NCBI RefSeq assembly: GCF_947347685.1
Contig: NC_070640.1
Coordinates: 11,597,659-11,661,658, forward strand
Reading direction: 5' to 3'
Length of the DNA: 64,000 nt
Source: Pleuronectes platessa
Lineage: Eukaryota > Chordata > Actinopteri > Pleuronectiformes > Pleuronectidae
Shown here: one piece after another, positions 48,506 through 61,652 of the stretch
Layout: every line of letters starts with the position of its first letter
Numbering within the stretch: position 1 is the stretch's first letter
The notes under the pieces: model-generated
The model's input: the letters and a program-made list of their open reading frames with translations, nothing else
What the model was told of the DNA's origin: nothing
The model's database searches: none
Position numbers and translations under genes: made by a program

Positions 48506-51500
48506 GAGGCCTAATTTGGTTTTATAGATTTCATTTAATACATCCTCCCACACATTTTTTTTTATTTGTGTGTTAAGTAGTAACAGTGAATAACCTTTAT
48601 TTTTGACTTTGTCAAGTCGTGTGACTATTTGTGTTATTGTCCCTAAATCATTTGTATATCCCTTTTCACTGTCATGCGGTTTTTTCTTCAGAGTCTGGAC
48701 ACGTACTGTTTTTAAGATGAAATAAGAGAAAAGATAATGTTTTACACCGATTTGACCTATATACTGTCTATATACAACCTACAGAACCATGGGAATACAG
48801 ATGCAAGACCTCATTTGATATGACTTTTTACGTCTGCTCTACTTTAAAAACAACTTTAAAAATATGAAGAAGTTGGTACAGTCGCAGATCTTTTTATAGT
48901 GTGTATACAACTCCCAAAACTCATTACAATAAAACAATCATGTCACCTTGCATATGGAGGCCCGGCTTGCAGGCGCCACCCAGCTGCAAGACTGATAGAG
49001 AGGTTGAAGAAGTTGCAATCTCTCTCACAGGTTTGGGGCAAAAGGGTCACAATGAACCAGATGTTTTTCACCGAGCTCTGACTCCACATGTATCTCAACA
49101 CACGCTTGCAAACCCTCAGGTTTTGCCTCAGGTAATGATCTATGTCGAGAGAAAAGCACGAGTATACACCAAGGTACCACACAGGGGTCAGGGTCACCTT
49201 TAAACAGATGTTATGGCAGAGGCTGCTGCCGGGGCGTCGGGACATGGGTCAGTATTAAGCAGATGTTGCAGACCGGGAGGGATTTGCATGTCACATCCTC
49301 TTTGAGCTGACTAAATGCTGCTGTCGCTGTCAAGAGACCCCCTGCTGGCATGTGAGGCAGCAGGAGTTGGGCTTTATTGCGGCCGCCGGGGTGAAGCTAA
49401 GAAATCATCGCTAATGTGGCTCCATGAAACCTCAAATAAATCTCCTGACTCGCTGCTGTCATGTCGTTCAGCCACTGTCCGCCTGTCGGTTGTTAATCGT
49501 GTGGACTGAAACAAGAAAACAAATTCAAATAAAATGTAGCAATTGTGTTGATATAACTTGTAATCCGCAAGTTGAACAAACTTAATTTGTGTGCTACTAT
49601 GTTAAAACCGTTTTTTAAAGTCAGTCCAAAGTTGGTCCAAGTACAGACGGCTTATTTGATAAGATACACTAATGTAAGTCAAGGTAAGATCAAATTTAAC
49701 TTTATTGATGTTAAAGGACATTCTTGTACCAGATTGTTCTTCAAAGTTCAGAATATACTTTTTTTTTACTAAAAACTAGACTAAATTAGTAACAATAAAA
49801 GTTTTAGTGGAAATGACAGGTGAAAATTAAGTATTCCCCATGAGAGCAAAAGCAATATTGCAGCTGATATTAATATTATACTGTATATGAGCAGAATGAA
49901 AGTTATTTTAGCTGAAATAAAATGAATGTTGCACACGTAGCGAATAATAATGAAAATGTAATATTGCACATAATACTGAGCAGCAATGTTGTACATGTTG
50001 ATTTTGCATGTGCTGTTGGTTTTTAGAAATATTCATTTCAGTCTGTTCATAGTTACAAAGTTTGATGTCCACAGGTAGGAAAGACCTCCTGTGACATCCT
50101 GTGTAACGTAAGCTTCATGCTGTTATATTACTATTGTTATTGATATTGATCACCCTGATATACAAATTTATTTATCTGTTTTTAATAATTGGAAAAAAAT
50201 AATGATTACAATTTTCGCACTTCATGAAGCTTGTGGCAATGACAGCAAAGCATCAAAGCAATGCACCACTTGAATGGTACAGGGAACAATACTTTTCCCC
50301 AATCCAATGCAGAGCTCATTAGATTCATCATTGTTATTCATTTGAAATTGTAAACCTCCTTAGTGTGGATGATGAAAACTAACATACTTACAACTTATCA
50401 CAAACCTTCTGTATCAGAATTATTGAATTCCAAAAGAGGATTATCTGTGAAGTTAGGAGGTCAGAGGTCAAACAACAGGCCTCACCGATTGTGTTCTCAC
50501 CAAAAGAATGACAGCGGAGCGATGACCTATCCGACTGCATGTGGCTACGCAAATGTGTATTTTTGAAGAAGCATGTTTCCACTTTTTAATTATAGTGGGA
50601 GTGATAAGCACATCCCTCCCAAACATTATAATTTGGCTCTCGAGTGAAAGCAGATCAGCTGAAGAGATGGAAAAACAGAGATTTTCATATTAGAAAACCT
50701 GCAACTATCTACATAGCATTTTGAGTTGTAAATCCTCACTTATGACCCGACAGCAGAAGCAACTCCACTGAAGGATTATGTGCTTTGCATTCCTGCAGAT
50801 ATGTACAAATAAATAATAGAATAGTGGTTCAGATGTGCAGGTGTCAAATTGTCCTAAACAACACTGAGAGCTTGAATAGATAATAAGCTTCTTCCTCCTG
50901 AGACGTAAAGTGTCTCAATTGTAACAATAAGCTGATTTCTTTATATGTAAATACAACATTAAAGTATGGCTCTATGTAGTGTTAGCGAACCGATTTACAC
51001 GTTCAGAAGGGAGCATCCGGGTTGTCTCAGTGTGATGAAGTCCATCAGTCACAATAGCTCTAGATTGGGTCTCCTCCATCCTGAGGGAAATATCCAGCTC
51101 TTTAGTTAATAAATGCTCCAATATGCTCAGCAGCAGCGAGAGGTGGGCAGGTGGCGTGCAGGGGGGTTACACTGTACTAGCAGCTGCTGACACAGATGAG
51201 AGGGGTGACCCTGAATCAAATGAGCTAAACTGTGTGAAATCTACACAGTGGATTGATACCTCTCTTCGGGTTCAGCTGTCAGACTATGAGCCATCTATTA
51301 ATATACAAATATTGGTTATTGAATCCTTGATACTCCCAATCAGGTGATACAAACCTGTTGCCATCCAGACAGACCTCTCAAATGCAGACAGTTCATGGGC
51401 AATAGATTCATGGCATGAAGGTGATGATTCAGATGAAATTCATATGAACACGACTCCACATCAAACTGAAGGTGAGCGAAAAGAACCTTCAGCAAATGAA

Positions 51501-52077
51501 TTTTCTCTCTTTTCTTCTCAAACCCTGTAAATAAATAAATCTGCACAGCGAAGTCCAAAGACTTGACTTGGTGAGGTCTGTGTGTTTCTGTTGAAGATGT
51601 TATGCTGTTAAAGCAGATTGTAGGAGATGTGACTCAAACATGAATTCAAAATGTGGAAAAATATATAAATCCAATGATCGAATGATCTTTAAAACACAAC
51701 CATATGTAGGGAATGCACCAAATAGAAGAATTTATAACAAAATTTGACCTATTATTAGTCATTTCTCCGGTTGTTGACTCTTTTTAAGGTAAAGTCTTTG
51801 CTTCAGGCTGAAATTGTTCAGAATTCCATTTCCCTCCTTGCACCCTGCAGTATGCAGGTCAATGATTCGGTCTGTGGCAATGAATGCAAATTAAGTGTTT
51901 CTTCATTTTTATTTGTTTTGCTGTTCTTCCTCGGTATCATGAGAAACCTGATCGCAGTGTTCACTTTATTGAATTAAAGATTTTTAATATTTTAGTCCAC
52001 TGTAAGACACATTTTTTCACTTTAAAAAGGAAGCCCTTTCTTCGTCAACATATTCTTCTTCCTGTATAGTAGGATTC

Positions 52078-52078
<1 letters not shown>

Positions 52079-52126
<48 letters not shown>
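52079..52126 (+). repeat. (CA)~23 microsatellite
   Basis: Long uninterrupted CA run about 150 bp before a second, compound microsatellite. Confidence 0.97.
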
Positions 52127-52128
<2 letters not shown>

Positions 52129-52275
52129 GCTGTGATATGATTTAGCTCAGTAGTGTGCTGTTTATTAAAAAGTGGGCAGACTGCTGAGCTTGACACCTCG
52201 CCACTGTTTCTGAATAATAAATATTAACACTGTGCTATCTCCTCGATGAAAAATACTGCAATAGAGCGGTGGTTG

Positions 52276-52277
<2 letters not shown>

Positions 52278-52321
<44 letters not shown>

Positions 52322-52322
52322 T

Positions 52323-52407
<85 letters not shown>

Positions 52408-52410
52408 ATG
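52278..52410 (+). repeat. compound (CT)16-(GT)n-(GTGC)n microsatellite
   Basis: CT run 52278-52309, GT run about 52310-52372 with one TTG interruption, then TGCG tetranucleotides about 52373-52408. The CT part is a polypyrimidine mirror repeat and the rest is strictly alternating purine-pyrimidine. Confidence 0.97.
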
Positions 52411-53412
52411 TAACATTTAGAGTATGCAGTATACGTGTGACGACTTGCAAAAAAATGCAACTGAGTTATGACCTTATTCGGATTAACCGGAAGGCTTTGT
52501 TGTATAGCAAGAGCTTTATTAATTTATGAAACTATCATGCTGTCACTCCCCCTCCCTGAGGTGATTAATATATCTGTGACATAGAAGACAAGTGAATTCC
52601 CTCGGGAGAGATATGCACGATGAATCCTCTCTATCATTTATCTACTGCGTACTGTATATTTGTATAGCATGAAAAGTCCATTTCCATTATACTTGTATAC
52701 CAAACTCTGCTTTGCACACAGGACATAACATGCAGGTTCACCAGCACACGTTTATTAAATTAATACTTTCTTTACCAAGGATGTTTGCAAGAGACATGTT
52801 ACCAACATCTACAGATATCATTTGATGAAGGTAATTTTTTGAAATGGTCCTTCCAGTCAAACCATAACTTGGCAGAAGTATTTCTTTTAATCATGGCCCT
52901 TCTACAGTTGGAAATGATGATGATTGAGCAATTTACAGAATACAGAAAGATGATCTTTAACAAAAAATGAAATGGATGGCACCGTAATGACTGTCTTTCT
53001 TTAGTGTGACTGGATGCTTCACATCAGACAGAGTTGAGGCATAGTTTATTATACGTATGTAAAATGAGTTAGAATAACAAATCTCCTCTTAGTCGTTCAA
53101 AGGGCAAGTGGTTCGTTTCTCCTCCTTTCAGCTCATGAAGACGCTGGATGTTTCCTCTCAGCGCTGATTTCTACTTCACAGCACTAAGACCTGCCAGACA
53201 GCACTTTATAATAACCCTGTTTGAGAACTTAATAGACGCTTCTGCAAAATATAGAGAGCGAAAGCAAGATTGGCTCAGTGAATGGAAGATAAAGAGATAG
53301 AGACGAATGAGCGAGGTGAAGGACTGAGACATTTTCTTTCCCTGGTGGTGTGTCAAAGTCACTTTTCACTAATGTCCCTCTTAACCCTGAATGTGTCACT
53401 GCGAGCGCACCT

Positions 53413-53426
53413 ACACACACACACAC

Positions 53427-53457
<31 letters not shown>

Positions 53458-53480
53458 TATTTATATATATATATATATTC
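53413..53480 (+). repeat. compound (AC)n-(AT)n microsatellite
   Basis: AC run with one GC unit, then TATTTATATATATATA sequence. Confidence 0.96.
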
Positions 53481-53675
53481 ATTTTCTTGTGCCATCTGGT
53501 CGCAGCTTTTAAAGCCAGTTTGCAGGGACAGTGATCATAGACAGAAAGAGACAGAGATGAGAGAGAAAGGTGAGAACAGGGACGAGTGCACTAACTCAGA
53601 CACAAAGAAGACACCTTGTCATTAACATAAGTACAAAAGGGACAGTTTCACATTTAGGGGAAGACACTTAGGTCA

Positions 53676-53928
53676 TGTGAGAAGATGTTTACAAAATCAA
53701 ACGTTTTTCTGAGAGATGGTTTCTGCCACTTAGGGAAGTTGAAAATTGTGTTTTTCTAATAACTTTGCTATTTGACGCTATCAAAATGGGGTGAACCATC
53801 ATGATTGGATAAGCTCAGATATCGCCGGGACCTCGATGGCAGTGCCCGTATCTGGTATATTTTGGCTAATCTTCGGGATAGTGGGAGGAAGTGGAGACAC
53901 GTCGTTCCATCTTTATATACAGTCTATT
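53676..53928 (+). repeat. dispersed repeat family B, copy 2
   Basis: Contains GAGATGGTTTCTGCCACTTA, TGAACCATCATGATTGGAT and the ending GGAAGTGGAGACACGTCG then CATCTTTATATACAGTCTAT. That ending, in my recollection, is one of the most frequent repeat tails in percomorph fish. The same ending is at 62186-62231. Confidence 0.72.
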
Positions 53929-55429
53929 TGTTGGACTAAATATCTTTTGAGTGACCTGAAGAGAAAAGCGTGTGGGGGACTGCTTTTCATTTTTTTTTCA
54001 TCTTTTTTTTAGTGGAGCTTTAATGGTCTGACTAATATCCATGTCAGCTCACTCCAGATTAGACAAAGAATGAAATGGTTTGTTTCGAATGGATATAAAA
54101 GAATTATCGATTACCATGTTGGGTATCATTCAGGGAACACATCCAAATGAGCAGCTTTATCATGAGGCCATTCAGGACATGTCCAATTTCCCCTCACAAG
54201 TCATTGATAAGCGCTCCCCTTGCCTGTCACTCAGGACTTAGACTGAGCCCAATTTAGTCTCCCTAAGAATCTATCTCACGGCGATGTTATCTACAAGTAA
54301 CCCAATCTCCGCTTGGCCCCTTCCATCCGTCTTCCCTTCCATGTCTCTCTCTCTCCCTCCTCTCCACCTTTCTCTTTCTCTGCGTCTATCCACTCCCCTC
54401 ATTATTCCACTTGCGACTATCACTGTTTTCCCTCCTCTGTCTCTCGTCCCCTGCCGTCCTTCCGGAGGACCTCACAAACTAATCAAGCCGACTTTGCATA
54501 TAGATCATATTCCCCGTTGACAAGGGACGGTGAAGAAAAATGTCCGCATGGCTTACATATGAAGCCTTTCACTAATTTGATGGATGAGTCGCATTTAGCT
54601 TCAGCAAACTTTTGAGACGTTTCACTGATATGACTTGATTAATGGCCGGGCCGAGACGACCACTGCGAGAGGGAACCTTTTGAGGAGGGAAATTCTCCCT
54701 TAGAAGATCTCAGATAAAACACTTAATGGCTAGTTCTGTCAATCAGCCCTCGTCACAGCATACTGAGTGGATTTATGTGTGATCTTCAGGACAATGACAC
54801 GGCACACGATATATCTCACGGTGGAAATTAAAGGGATTTTTAGGGATGAAAATCGAGATGTCATCAGCAGAAAGAAGAACAAAATGGGACGTATCATAAA
54901 TGGTAATCGTCTGATGGCCCGAGGCTCATATCGCTTTGGCAACGGATGCAAGAGATAATAGAGGAGATAGTGTATAAGACAACTCTTAGGGGGGGAAGCC
55001 TAAATGAGCCGAGAGACTCTGAACCTGCACACGCTCGTATCACCTGTCAGCATTAAACTGTGGACAGGATATTAAATTCCTCAATTATGAAAATGAGGTT
55101 TTATTCAAGCCTGGATGTTACGGAGCAAAGACCTTAATTAATCCGTCTCTAATGGTCAAATGTCTTCTTGGCGTCAAGGGAGTGAATACCCCTAGGGGCT
55201 GGTGACCTGGGAGCGCATCTCATAATAGGAAGCAGATGTTAAACATAATCAGAGTTGCATCTTAATTTTAATGAATCCTGCAGGGTCGTGAAGAGTGCCA
55301 TTAAACACCATGCAGCGGCCGAATGTGTCACAAACGATGGCGGAGGCTGCTTCGGATTATGTGGAAGAATGGAGCACATGAAAGAAACAAGCACAGTGAG
55401 TGGTGGGTTTTAAACACTGCTGATAGTAA

Positions 55430-55590
55430 ATGCTCTGTGTTTATATAAAGCACTCAAAGCACTTTACATTTACCCATTCATACAGTGCATCAATCTCTAT
55501 CATACATACAAACCGTCAGGGGTAGTTTGGGGTTCAGTTTCTCCTGGTTAGTGGACCACCCGCTCTACCTCCTGAGCCACAGATCAGCTG
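55430..55590 (-). repeat. SINE-like dispersed repeat family C, copy 1
   Basis: Shows CACTCAAAGCACTTTACATT, CATTCATACAGTGCATC, TTTGGGGTTCAGT and GACCACCCGCTCTACCTCC. The same ordered motifs occur at 60530-60765. It reads as a minus-strand copy of a common fish repeat whose consensus ends in an AAAGCGCTATATAAATA-type tail. Confidence 0.65.
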
Positions 55591-57554
55591 GCTAAAACTT
55601 CCATCTTATTGGGCTCGTCCTGTAGATCTCCTAACATGTATCGATCCTAACTGGAGGTTTCTGGCGGTGCACATCATGTGTCTGCAAGTCTGCACTGTCT
55701 GAATCCCATCTCTTGAAAAAATAATAACACAGCTGAATGCTATTTTTCTATTTCTGGCTCAGCGAGGAGACGATTCCTGAGCAAAGAGCAGAGGAGCAGA
55801 GGAGCAGAGTGTCCTGAGTCAATGCGGCTGATGGAGGCGCAGGAAGAGGAGGAGGAAAACTCTGCATCGTGCTCATCATTAAAGTTACTCTTTGCTTAGC
55901 TCTGCACATTTAGTGTCTCATTAGGGATGTGGTCTGACTTCGGGTTTTGGTGTGTGGCTGCAGTTGTGATCCAGTTGTGTGACAATGTGTCCAGGCCATT
56001 ACTGGAAATTACATAGTCAACATTTTATTTTCAATTTTCAAGTTTGTATTAGACTGGTGGATAGGCCTATTAAATTCTTCAATTTAAATTGTGATTGTTA
56101 TTGTCCTCAAACATCCACCACTGTGTATAAATGTCATCTTTCCCTTCATGCTGGTCAACGTATGAAGGTTCTTTTTCAGATATGATTCAGTAGTGGTGGA
56201 GCGCCCTCTGATGCTCACAGATAGAAAACTGGATTTGAAATTCAACACAGAGCCTCAGGTTTACCTTGAGACTGTCAACTTCCACATCAGAGGGATCCAG
56301 GTGCTTATTGTAAATTGTGTAAAATGTTAAAAATATATCTCCATTCAGTCCAATCAACAACTGACTTAATTGTCTCCTCTGTATTGTCTGTCAATGCAAC
56401 ATGATTTGGTGTAGTTGCAGATTTTTAAAAGATTTTCTACCGTAAATTCTAAACTTCGAAATTGGCTGTAGCCTTTATATCTTATGTTGATACTGCATAT
56501 GAGATGCACGCTCTCTGCTCACATGTGTGCTTGTTCCTTGGGGTTATGAACTTCTATCCCACTGGAGAAAAGCAAAACCAACATAAACTTAGTGAATTAT
56601 TTATAAGTGAGTCTTGTATGGTCAGGCTAAATCTTGCTAAATCAATGTTTTTATTTACATTAATGAGAAACTAAGATACAGTTCAGCCAGGTCAGATTAA
56701 AGACGAGGACACAACTTGTGTTGACAGCTACTCAACCTATCGACTATGGAAAATTATAGTGACTAATTTTGTAGCATATTTCACAACCAAGCTGGATGAT
56801 ATCAGTACATATCCATGAAGATATATATATGGAAGTCTTCATTATGAGTAAACATCCCTGAATGTTTTTCGATAGGAAACATTCCTTGTTTTGCCCTTTG
56901 GGTTGTTGCATCCGTTGCTTACAATGTGTAACAGATGTCTATCAATTTTGTCCTTGCCAAAGTCATCTGTTGGGCTGCCATCACCAAACAAATGACTGCC
57001 TCTCCTTCCTTCTCTCACCTCTTTCTCTTCTAACTCTACCTAGATCCCTGTCTCCATGGGAATAAAGTCATTTTAGCATGTCATGTTTTTTTAATATCCC
57101 CCATGGCCCCTATAAATATTTATTGAAGATGTACCATTAAGATGGGCTAAAACAGCAGCCTCTGCTAGACCATAAGCAAACACCTCGCGTGTAGAAGCCA
57201 AACAGTGAATGCTCCAGACATACTCCAGCCTCATGTAGGGACATTTGTGCACCTTTACAGATTACCAAGTCAAAACTCAGAGGCTGAGAGAAGACAAGGT
57301 GGTGAAAGATTTAAAGCTATGAAAATAAAAAAGAAACCTACCGAGCCATAAATATTTTGGGGGATAGATAAATCTTAAAATGATTAAATAAAGGCTTTGA
57401 ATATATTAGCGTTAGACATATCTTGACTTAACGACCAACATTATATGATATTTCATATTAGTCTATAATGGTTGGTAAGTTTTTCCGAAACAGTTTGTCT
57501 TATTTGTTGAAATCCTTACCATGTCCAGAGAGCCATCAATAAGAGCAAATGATT

Positions 57555-57730
57555 GCCAGAAGTTAGTGAGCGAGTCACTGAAAAGAGTCTTAAGTAGTTG
57601 CCAATCCTGTTCATTTGTTTTTGGGGTGTAGCTTTGTCGAGGGTGGATGGGAGGAGGTGAGATGTATCGGTTGCATTTTTGCCCTTGCTAGCTTTTCCAG
57701 GATTAACAACCTTAGCTTTAACAGAATTGT
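57555..57730 (+). repeat. dispersed repeat family A, copy 3
   Basis: Ordered blocks GAGCGAGTCACTGAAAAGAG, GTAGCTTTGTCGAG, GATGGGAGG and TTGCTAGCTTTTCCAGGATT match copy 1 at 33580-33760, more diverged in the core. Confidence 0.7.
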
Positions 57731-57839
57731 CAATGACATTGATTGAGAGAGTTTTAAGTAATTTAGCCAAAAGGGTCCAAATGCATTCTGAAAAAAAGAG
57801 AAATGTGAAAGAAAGATTTAAAGTCGAGGTGTCCTGATG

Positions 57840-58010
57840 TACCAGAATGATAAAGGTGCATGTCACACAGGCGAAAAATGCCTTGAGCAGCGAGTCCATA
57901 GTTTGATTCCTGGCTGGTGGGATCTTTAATCGTGGGTTATTTCCCTTCTCTCTAACCCTCTTTCCTGTCTCTTCTTCACAGACTCTGTCAAGTAAAAGCA
58001 AAAGCCACTA
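57840..58010 (+). repeat. tRNA-derived SINE-like copy
   Basis: AGTTTGATTCCTGGCTGG (about 57900) resembles a polymerase III B box (GGTTCGANTCC) with one change. A C/T-rich body (TCTCTCTAACCCTCTTTCCTG) and a tail with CAAGTAAAAGCAAAAGCC follow, an arrangement I recall from an abundant teleost SINE. The minus-strand 161-codon frame across it and the neighbouring repeat is a repeat artefact. Confidence 0.55.
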
Positions 58011-58309
58011 ATTATATCCCTTAAAGTCAGTGTGATTTCAAGCAAAACTAACGACGTAAACATTGTCCTCTTTTTCTCGCATCACTATTCTATTTTCTAC
58101 AACATTTCCCCCACTCACATCAGCCCTCTGGCCGTTTCACCTCTCCATTTGGCTGCTGTACTTTCTGTCCTGCTTGATTCTCCCTCCAAGGCTCAGCCTG
58201 GCCCAGTTTAGTGGGTATTGTATGTGGACAGCATGTACTTCTCACCCGTGCTGTTCGGCTTTACCCTGATTAGTCTCCATCAGGAGGTGGAGGGATGAGC
58301 TAGAAGTTA

Positions 58310-58368
58310 CACCACTCAGCCACAACATTAAATCCAGTTACTGGTTTTAATGTTGTGGCTTATCGGTG
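58310..58368. mobile_element. Tc1/mariner-type terminal remnant (minimal MITE-like palindrome)
   Basis: AGCCACAACATTAAA (58318-58332) and its exact reverse complement (58346-58360) are separated by 13 bp. The outer bases CACCACTC and ATCGGTG extend the pairing imperfectly. The sequence matches from memory the terminal repeats of Tc1-like elements in fish (CACC..TCAGCCACAACATTAAA), and TA occurs next to the left edge. The interior is almost wholly deleted. Confidence 0.65.
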
Positions 58369-58939
58369 AATATTAATGTTAGTAAATTATACTTTCATGT
58401 CCATTCAGAGGGAACGTGATGTGAACGCCAATAAGATACATTTACAGCTGCTGCATTGACACAGAAATCGAGGTTTCCACTTTTTGGGGAGTTCAGGAGT
58501 TCAGAAGTGCAAATGGGATGTCAACGCAGGCAGACAGATGATTTACATCTAATCCACACATCAATATGCATAATTATGCACAATGCAGGGGAGGAATCAA
58601 AATGCAGTGTCAGGGCAGCCAGATTTAAGGCTTAATGCAAGTCAAAAAGCATCTGGAACATTACTTAAAATCAATAAAGATCAGAAGGGCAATGCATCCG
58701 ACACATTTCAGTCCACATAAGGAAGGACTAAGTGGAAACCTGTATATCAAATAAGGGCCAAATGGAATGCAAATACCTGCAACGTGTCCCATCCCTTGTA
58801 CAACTTGAGCTTGTTCCAGAGTCTGATTGTGATGCATGGCTTTCAAACGGCCGTATGGGTAAATTAGCATTGAGTTTGCCGCCTTGTTCCTCTTCTTCTT
58901 GGAAGCTGATTTGTATAAACAAAATACATCGTTGGTTTC

Positions 58940-59211
58940 CTGCCCTGTTAACAATAACATGCACCTGTTCCTCTGTGCTTCCCTTTGTCAGTTTGTCTTG
59001 TTCCTCTTGTTCCGATCTGATGTGATTTTCAGCCTTTTCCCCGTGTCTTAGCATGCTGACATTTTGGGTTTTTGTTTGACCATGCCTTGCTTTTGCTTTT
59101 GCACTTGTTTTCCTTTGTTTTGATCTTGGCCTTTATAAAGGACACCGTCTGATATTCACCTTCCCCTGGCTCCTGCGTTCGGCTCCTCCTGCCCCACACA
59201 CTGTGACACAA
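58940..59211 (+). mobile_element. probable LTR/retroelement 3' fragment
   Basis: CACCTGTTCCTCTGTGC, then TTTATAAAGGACACCG (TATA-like), then a C/T-rich end TGCGTTCGGCTCCTCCTGCC finishing in CTGTGACA. This U3-TATA-U5-like layout resembles the minus-strand solo LTR at 25761-26324 but the sequence differs. No target duplication was found, so this is tentative. Confidence 0.4.
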
Positions 59212-60529
59212 ATCTTAAGTTGTGCTGTAAACACACACAGAAGAGCCGAGTGAAATAAGAACTGTGTGTGAAGAAAGGAAACATGATATTTTTTTTCATT
59301 CTTAAATCTCACAATTCCCATTAAAAAAACACGTAATTTAGTAAAACCCCTACAGAGACGACTGGAGCATCTTGGAGCTCATTTGAACAAGCAAATAACA
59401 GGAGGGCTGAATTTATCAATCATACAGCACTGCATTACTTCTGCAACATTTTACCTTTAGGGAAACACTTACATGTGTGTGGGATACGTGCTATCTCGAT
59501 CTTTTACACTCCAACAACGTGTATAGCTGGAAAGTGGCTCTTTCTGTAACGTCTGCCGTTAAGATTTTCAGCTTCTCTCTTCACAAAGACAGCTTTTTTT
59601 CTGGAATTAATCAGGTGTGGCACTTGGAGGAGCTCATTCTTTTGTGGCTACCAAGTGGATAATGTGCTCGAGCAGGTGTTGTTAAACCCAACCTCCAGGC
59701 TCTGTCTGTTGGGGGGGGAAAGAGTCTGAGAGGTAATTTTATTGTCCAGCAAACTTCTTTCAGTCTCTCAGCAGGATGAATACTAATGACAAGTCTGGGG
59801 GCGAGTCTTAGATGTGTTTTATGGCTCCCCCGATGTCTGTAGAGGAAGCCGAAGAGAAAAATGATTACCCATCTGTATGAGGGACATGCAAATTAGAGCA
59901 GGGCAAGCAAGGGTCACAGGAAGAAGTCAGAAATATTGAACAATAATGATGTGAAGGAAATCCCGTCCCTGTCGGGTCTATAAAAACATCTAAAGAGAAA
60001 GAATATGTTTTATATATAATTAATGTTATTTAGTATAAGTAAAGTCTACAGAGAAATGACATTGGGTTAATAATGTGGCTCCAGTGGTGTGATGTCAACT
60101 GATTGTAATTTGATAACACTGGGTTAGAGCAGCTGGCTTCTACTGGAGAGAGACATGAGACTGAGATTCAAATATTTCATGACCACCCACAGAGACAGTA
60201 TAGTGGTGGCAACTAACGTCCTATGAGCCAAACACAGTCGTCCAACCAGAAGTTTTAGCCCTCTATTGGAGAATGCCGTAAAAAGCAGAGCCCTAGTTAA
60301 AGCTAATTCCTGCCATTTCAGCACCATGGACAGAGACCCAAATGAAAGCTGGTCGATTGGATTTGTTCAACAGAGACAAACCAAAAGACCATTCAGAGGC
60401 AGATGTCTTATATTCTAGATTAAATGTTTTTTTTAAACTACAAACACAAGCAAGTATGTTGCTGTGATCAACACTTGGAGGCCTGAATGAGGAAAGAGGA
60501 AATTAAAGTTTAGTGATTTGATCAATGAT

Positions 60530-60765
60530 GAATGGACAGTATTTATATGGGACTTTTACAGTCTTTTTTGGCCACTCAAAGAACTTTTACACTACAGGAT
60601 ACATTCACACAGCGCTTCTTAAATCACAGACGCTTCAGTCAGCACAGACATCAGGGGAAATATCCGTTTCAGTATCTTGTCCCAGGACACTTTCGAAAGA
60701 GGATAGGGGAGTCGAGGATCACACCACAGATTTTTCTGGTCAGTGGATGACCCTCACTACCTACT
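60530..60765 (-). repeat. SINE-like dispersed repeat family C, copy 2
   Basis: Ordered blocks ACAGTATTTATATGGGACTT, CACTCAAAGAACTTTTACAC, CAGTATCTTGTCCCAGGACA and CAGTGGATGACCCTCACTACC match family C in reverse. A degenerate B-box-like GTGATCCTCGACTCC is on the minus strand. Confidence 0.68.
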
Positions 60766-61470
60766 CATTCACACCATTTGCATGTGGAGTTCTCCCGTTT
60801 AAATGTATTACATGCTTTTTCTTTATAGCAAGATGCTTTGTGAATTTACATTCAAGATAATTACAAAGACTAATTGCACGACATTCTGAATGTCATCATG
60901 GCCACTAATCCAAGTGTATATTATGGGAACACACTTGCAAGTAAAGTGCAACCACTTCATTAAAAACATCAAGGTAAGACAGTCTGTGTAGTCGTTCTAC
61001 ATATGGTCAGAATGGAAGTAACAGATTGAAAAATTATAATAATTCTGCTTCACCTGTGATCACGCTTCAGTCTCCTTTCACTATTTTGATAACATCAGCA
61101 ATGCACCATCTTGTGTGACTTTCCATAAAAGAAGTTATTGATCATTATTCCTAAGGATACTGACTGGGACTTCTGAGAGCAGAATTGTCCTAATGAGCAT
61201 TTTATCCAGCTCAGTTGGTCATTGATCCATCTGTGGTCTGCCCTTCATGCACTGACTTTGTTAGAATTTGTCTTGGTTTTTAAACACTTTCGATCAAAAC
61301 TATATATAACTAGAATAGCACTAAGTAGAGTGTTAACTCCAAAAAGGCCAAATAGCGTTTTCCTGACCTGCACCAAATAATTAACAAATAACAATAGTTC
61401 CTGACAAGTTCATGAAAATGAAAAAAAAAAATGAAAAAAAAAGAAAGTTGTTTAGATGATTTGACCCTTT

Positions 61471-61652
61471 AAAGGATGGGACATGGGTCAAATCAAGAAG
61501 TCAAAGTTAATGTCAAAGATGCTTTCTGTCATTTGAGGTTGTTATTATCACACTGATGTTTGTGCAGGTACTGATTGATAATCGCTTAGGTTTCATTTAT
61601 CGACCGGACCTCACTTCCACTGTGCCATCTCCCAATAACTCCCCTGAAGACT
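61471..61652 (+). repeat. dispersed repeat family B, copy 3, left part (interrupted)
   Basis: GGGACATGGGTCAAATCAAG, CAAAGATGCTTTCTGTCAT and CACTGATGTTTGTGCAGG align with 46526-46640. It is cut at 61653 by the LINE fragment and resumes at about 62160. Confidence 0.68.

Noticed and set aside
57516..58001. 161-codon minus-strand ORF
   Set aside because: It runs across two dispersed repeats (family A copy and a SINE-like copy), so the open frame is a repeat artefact.
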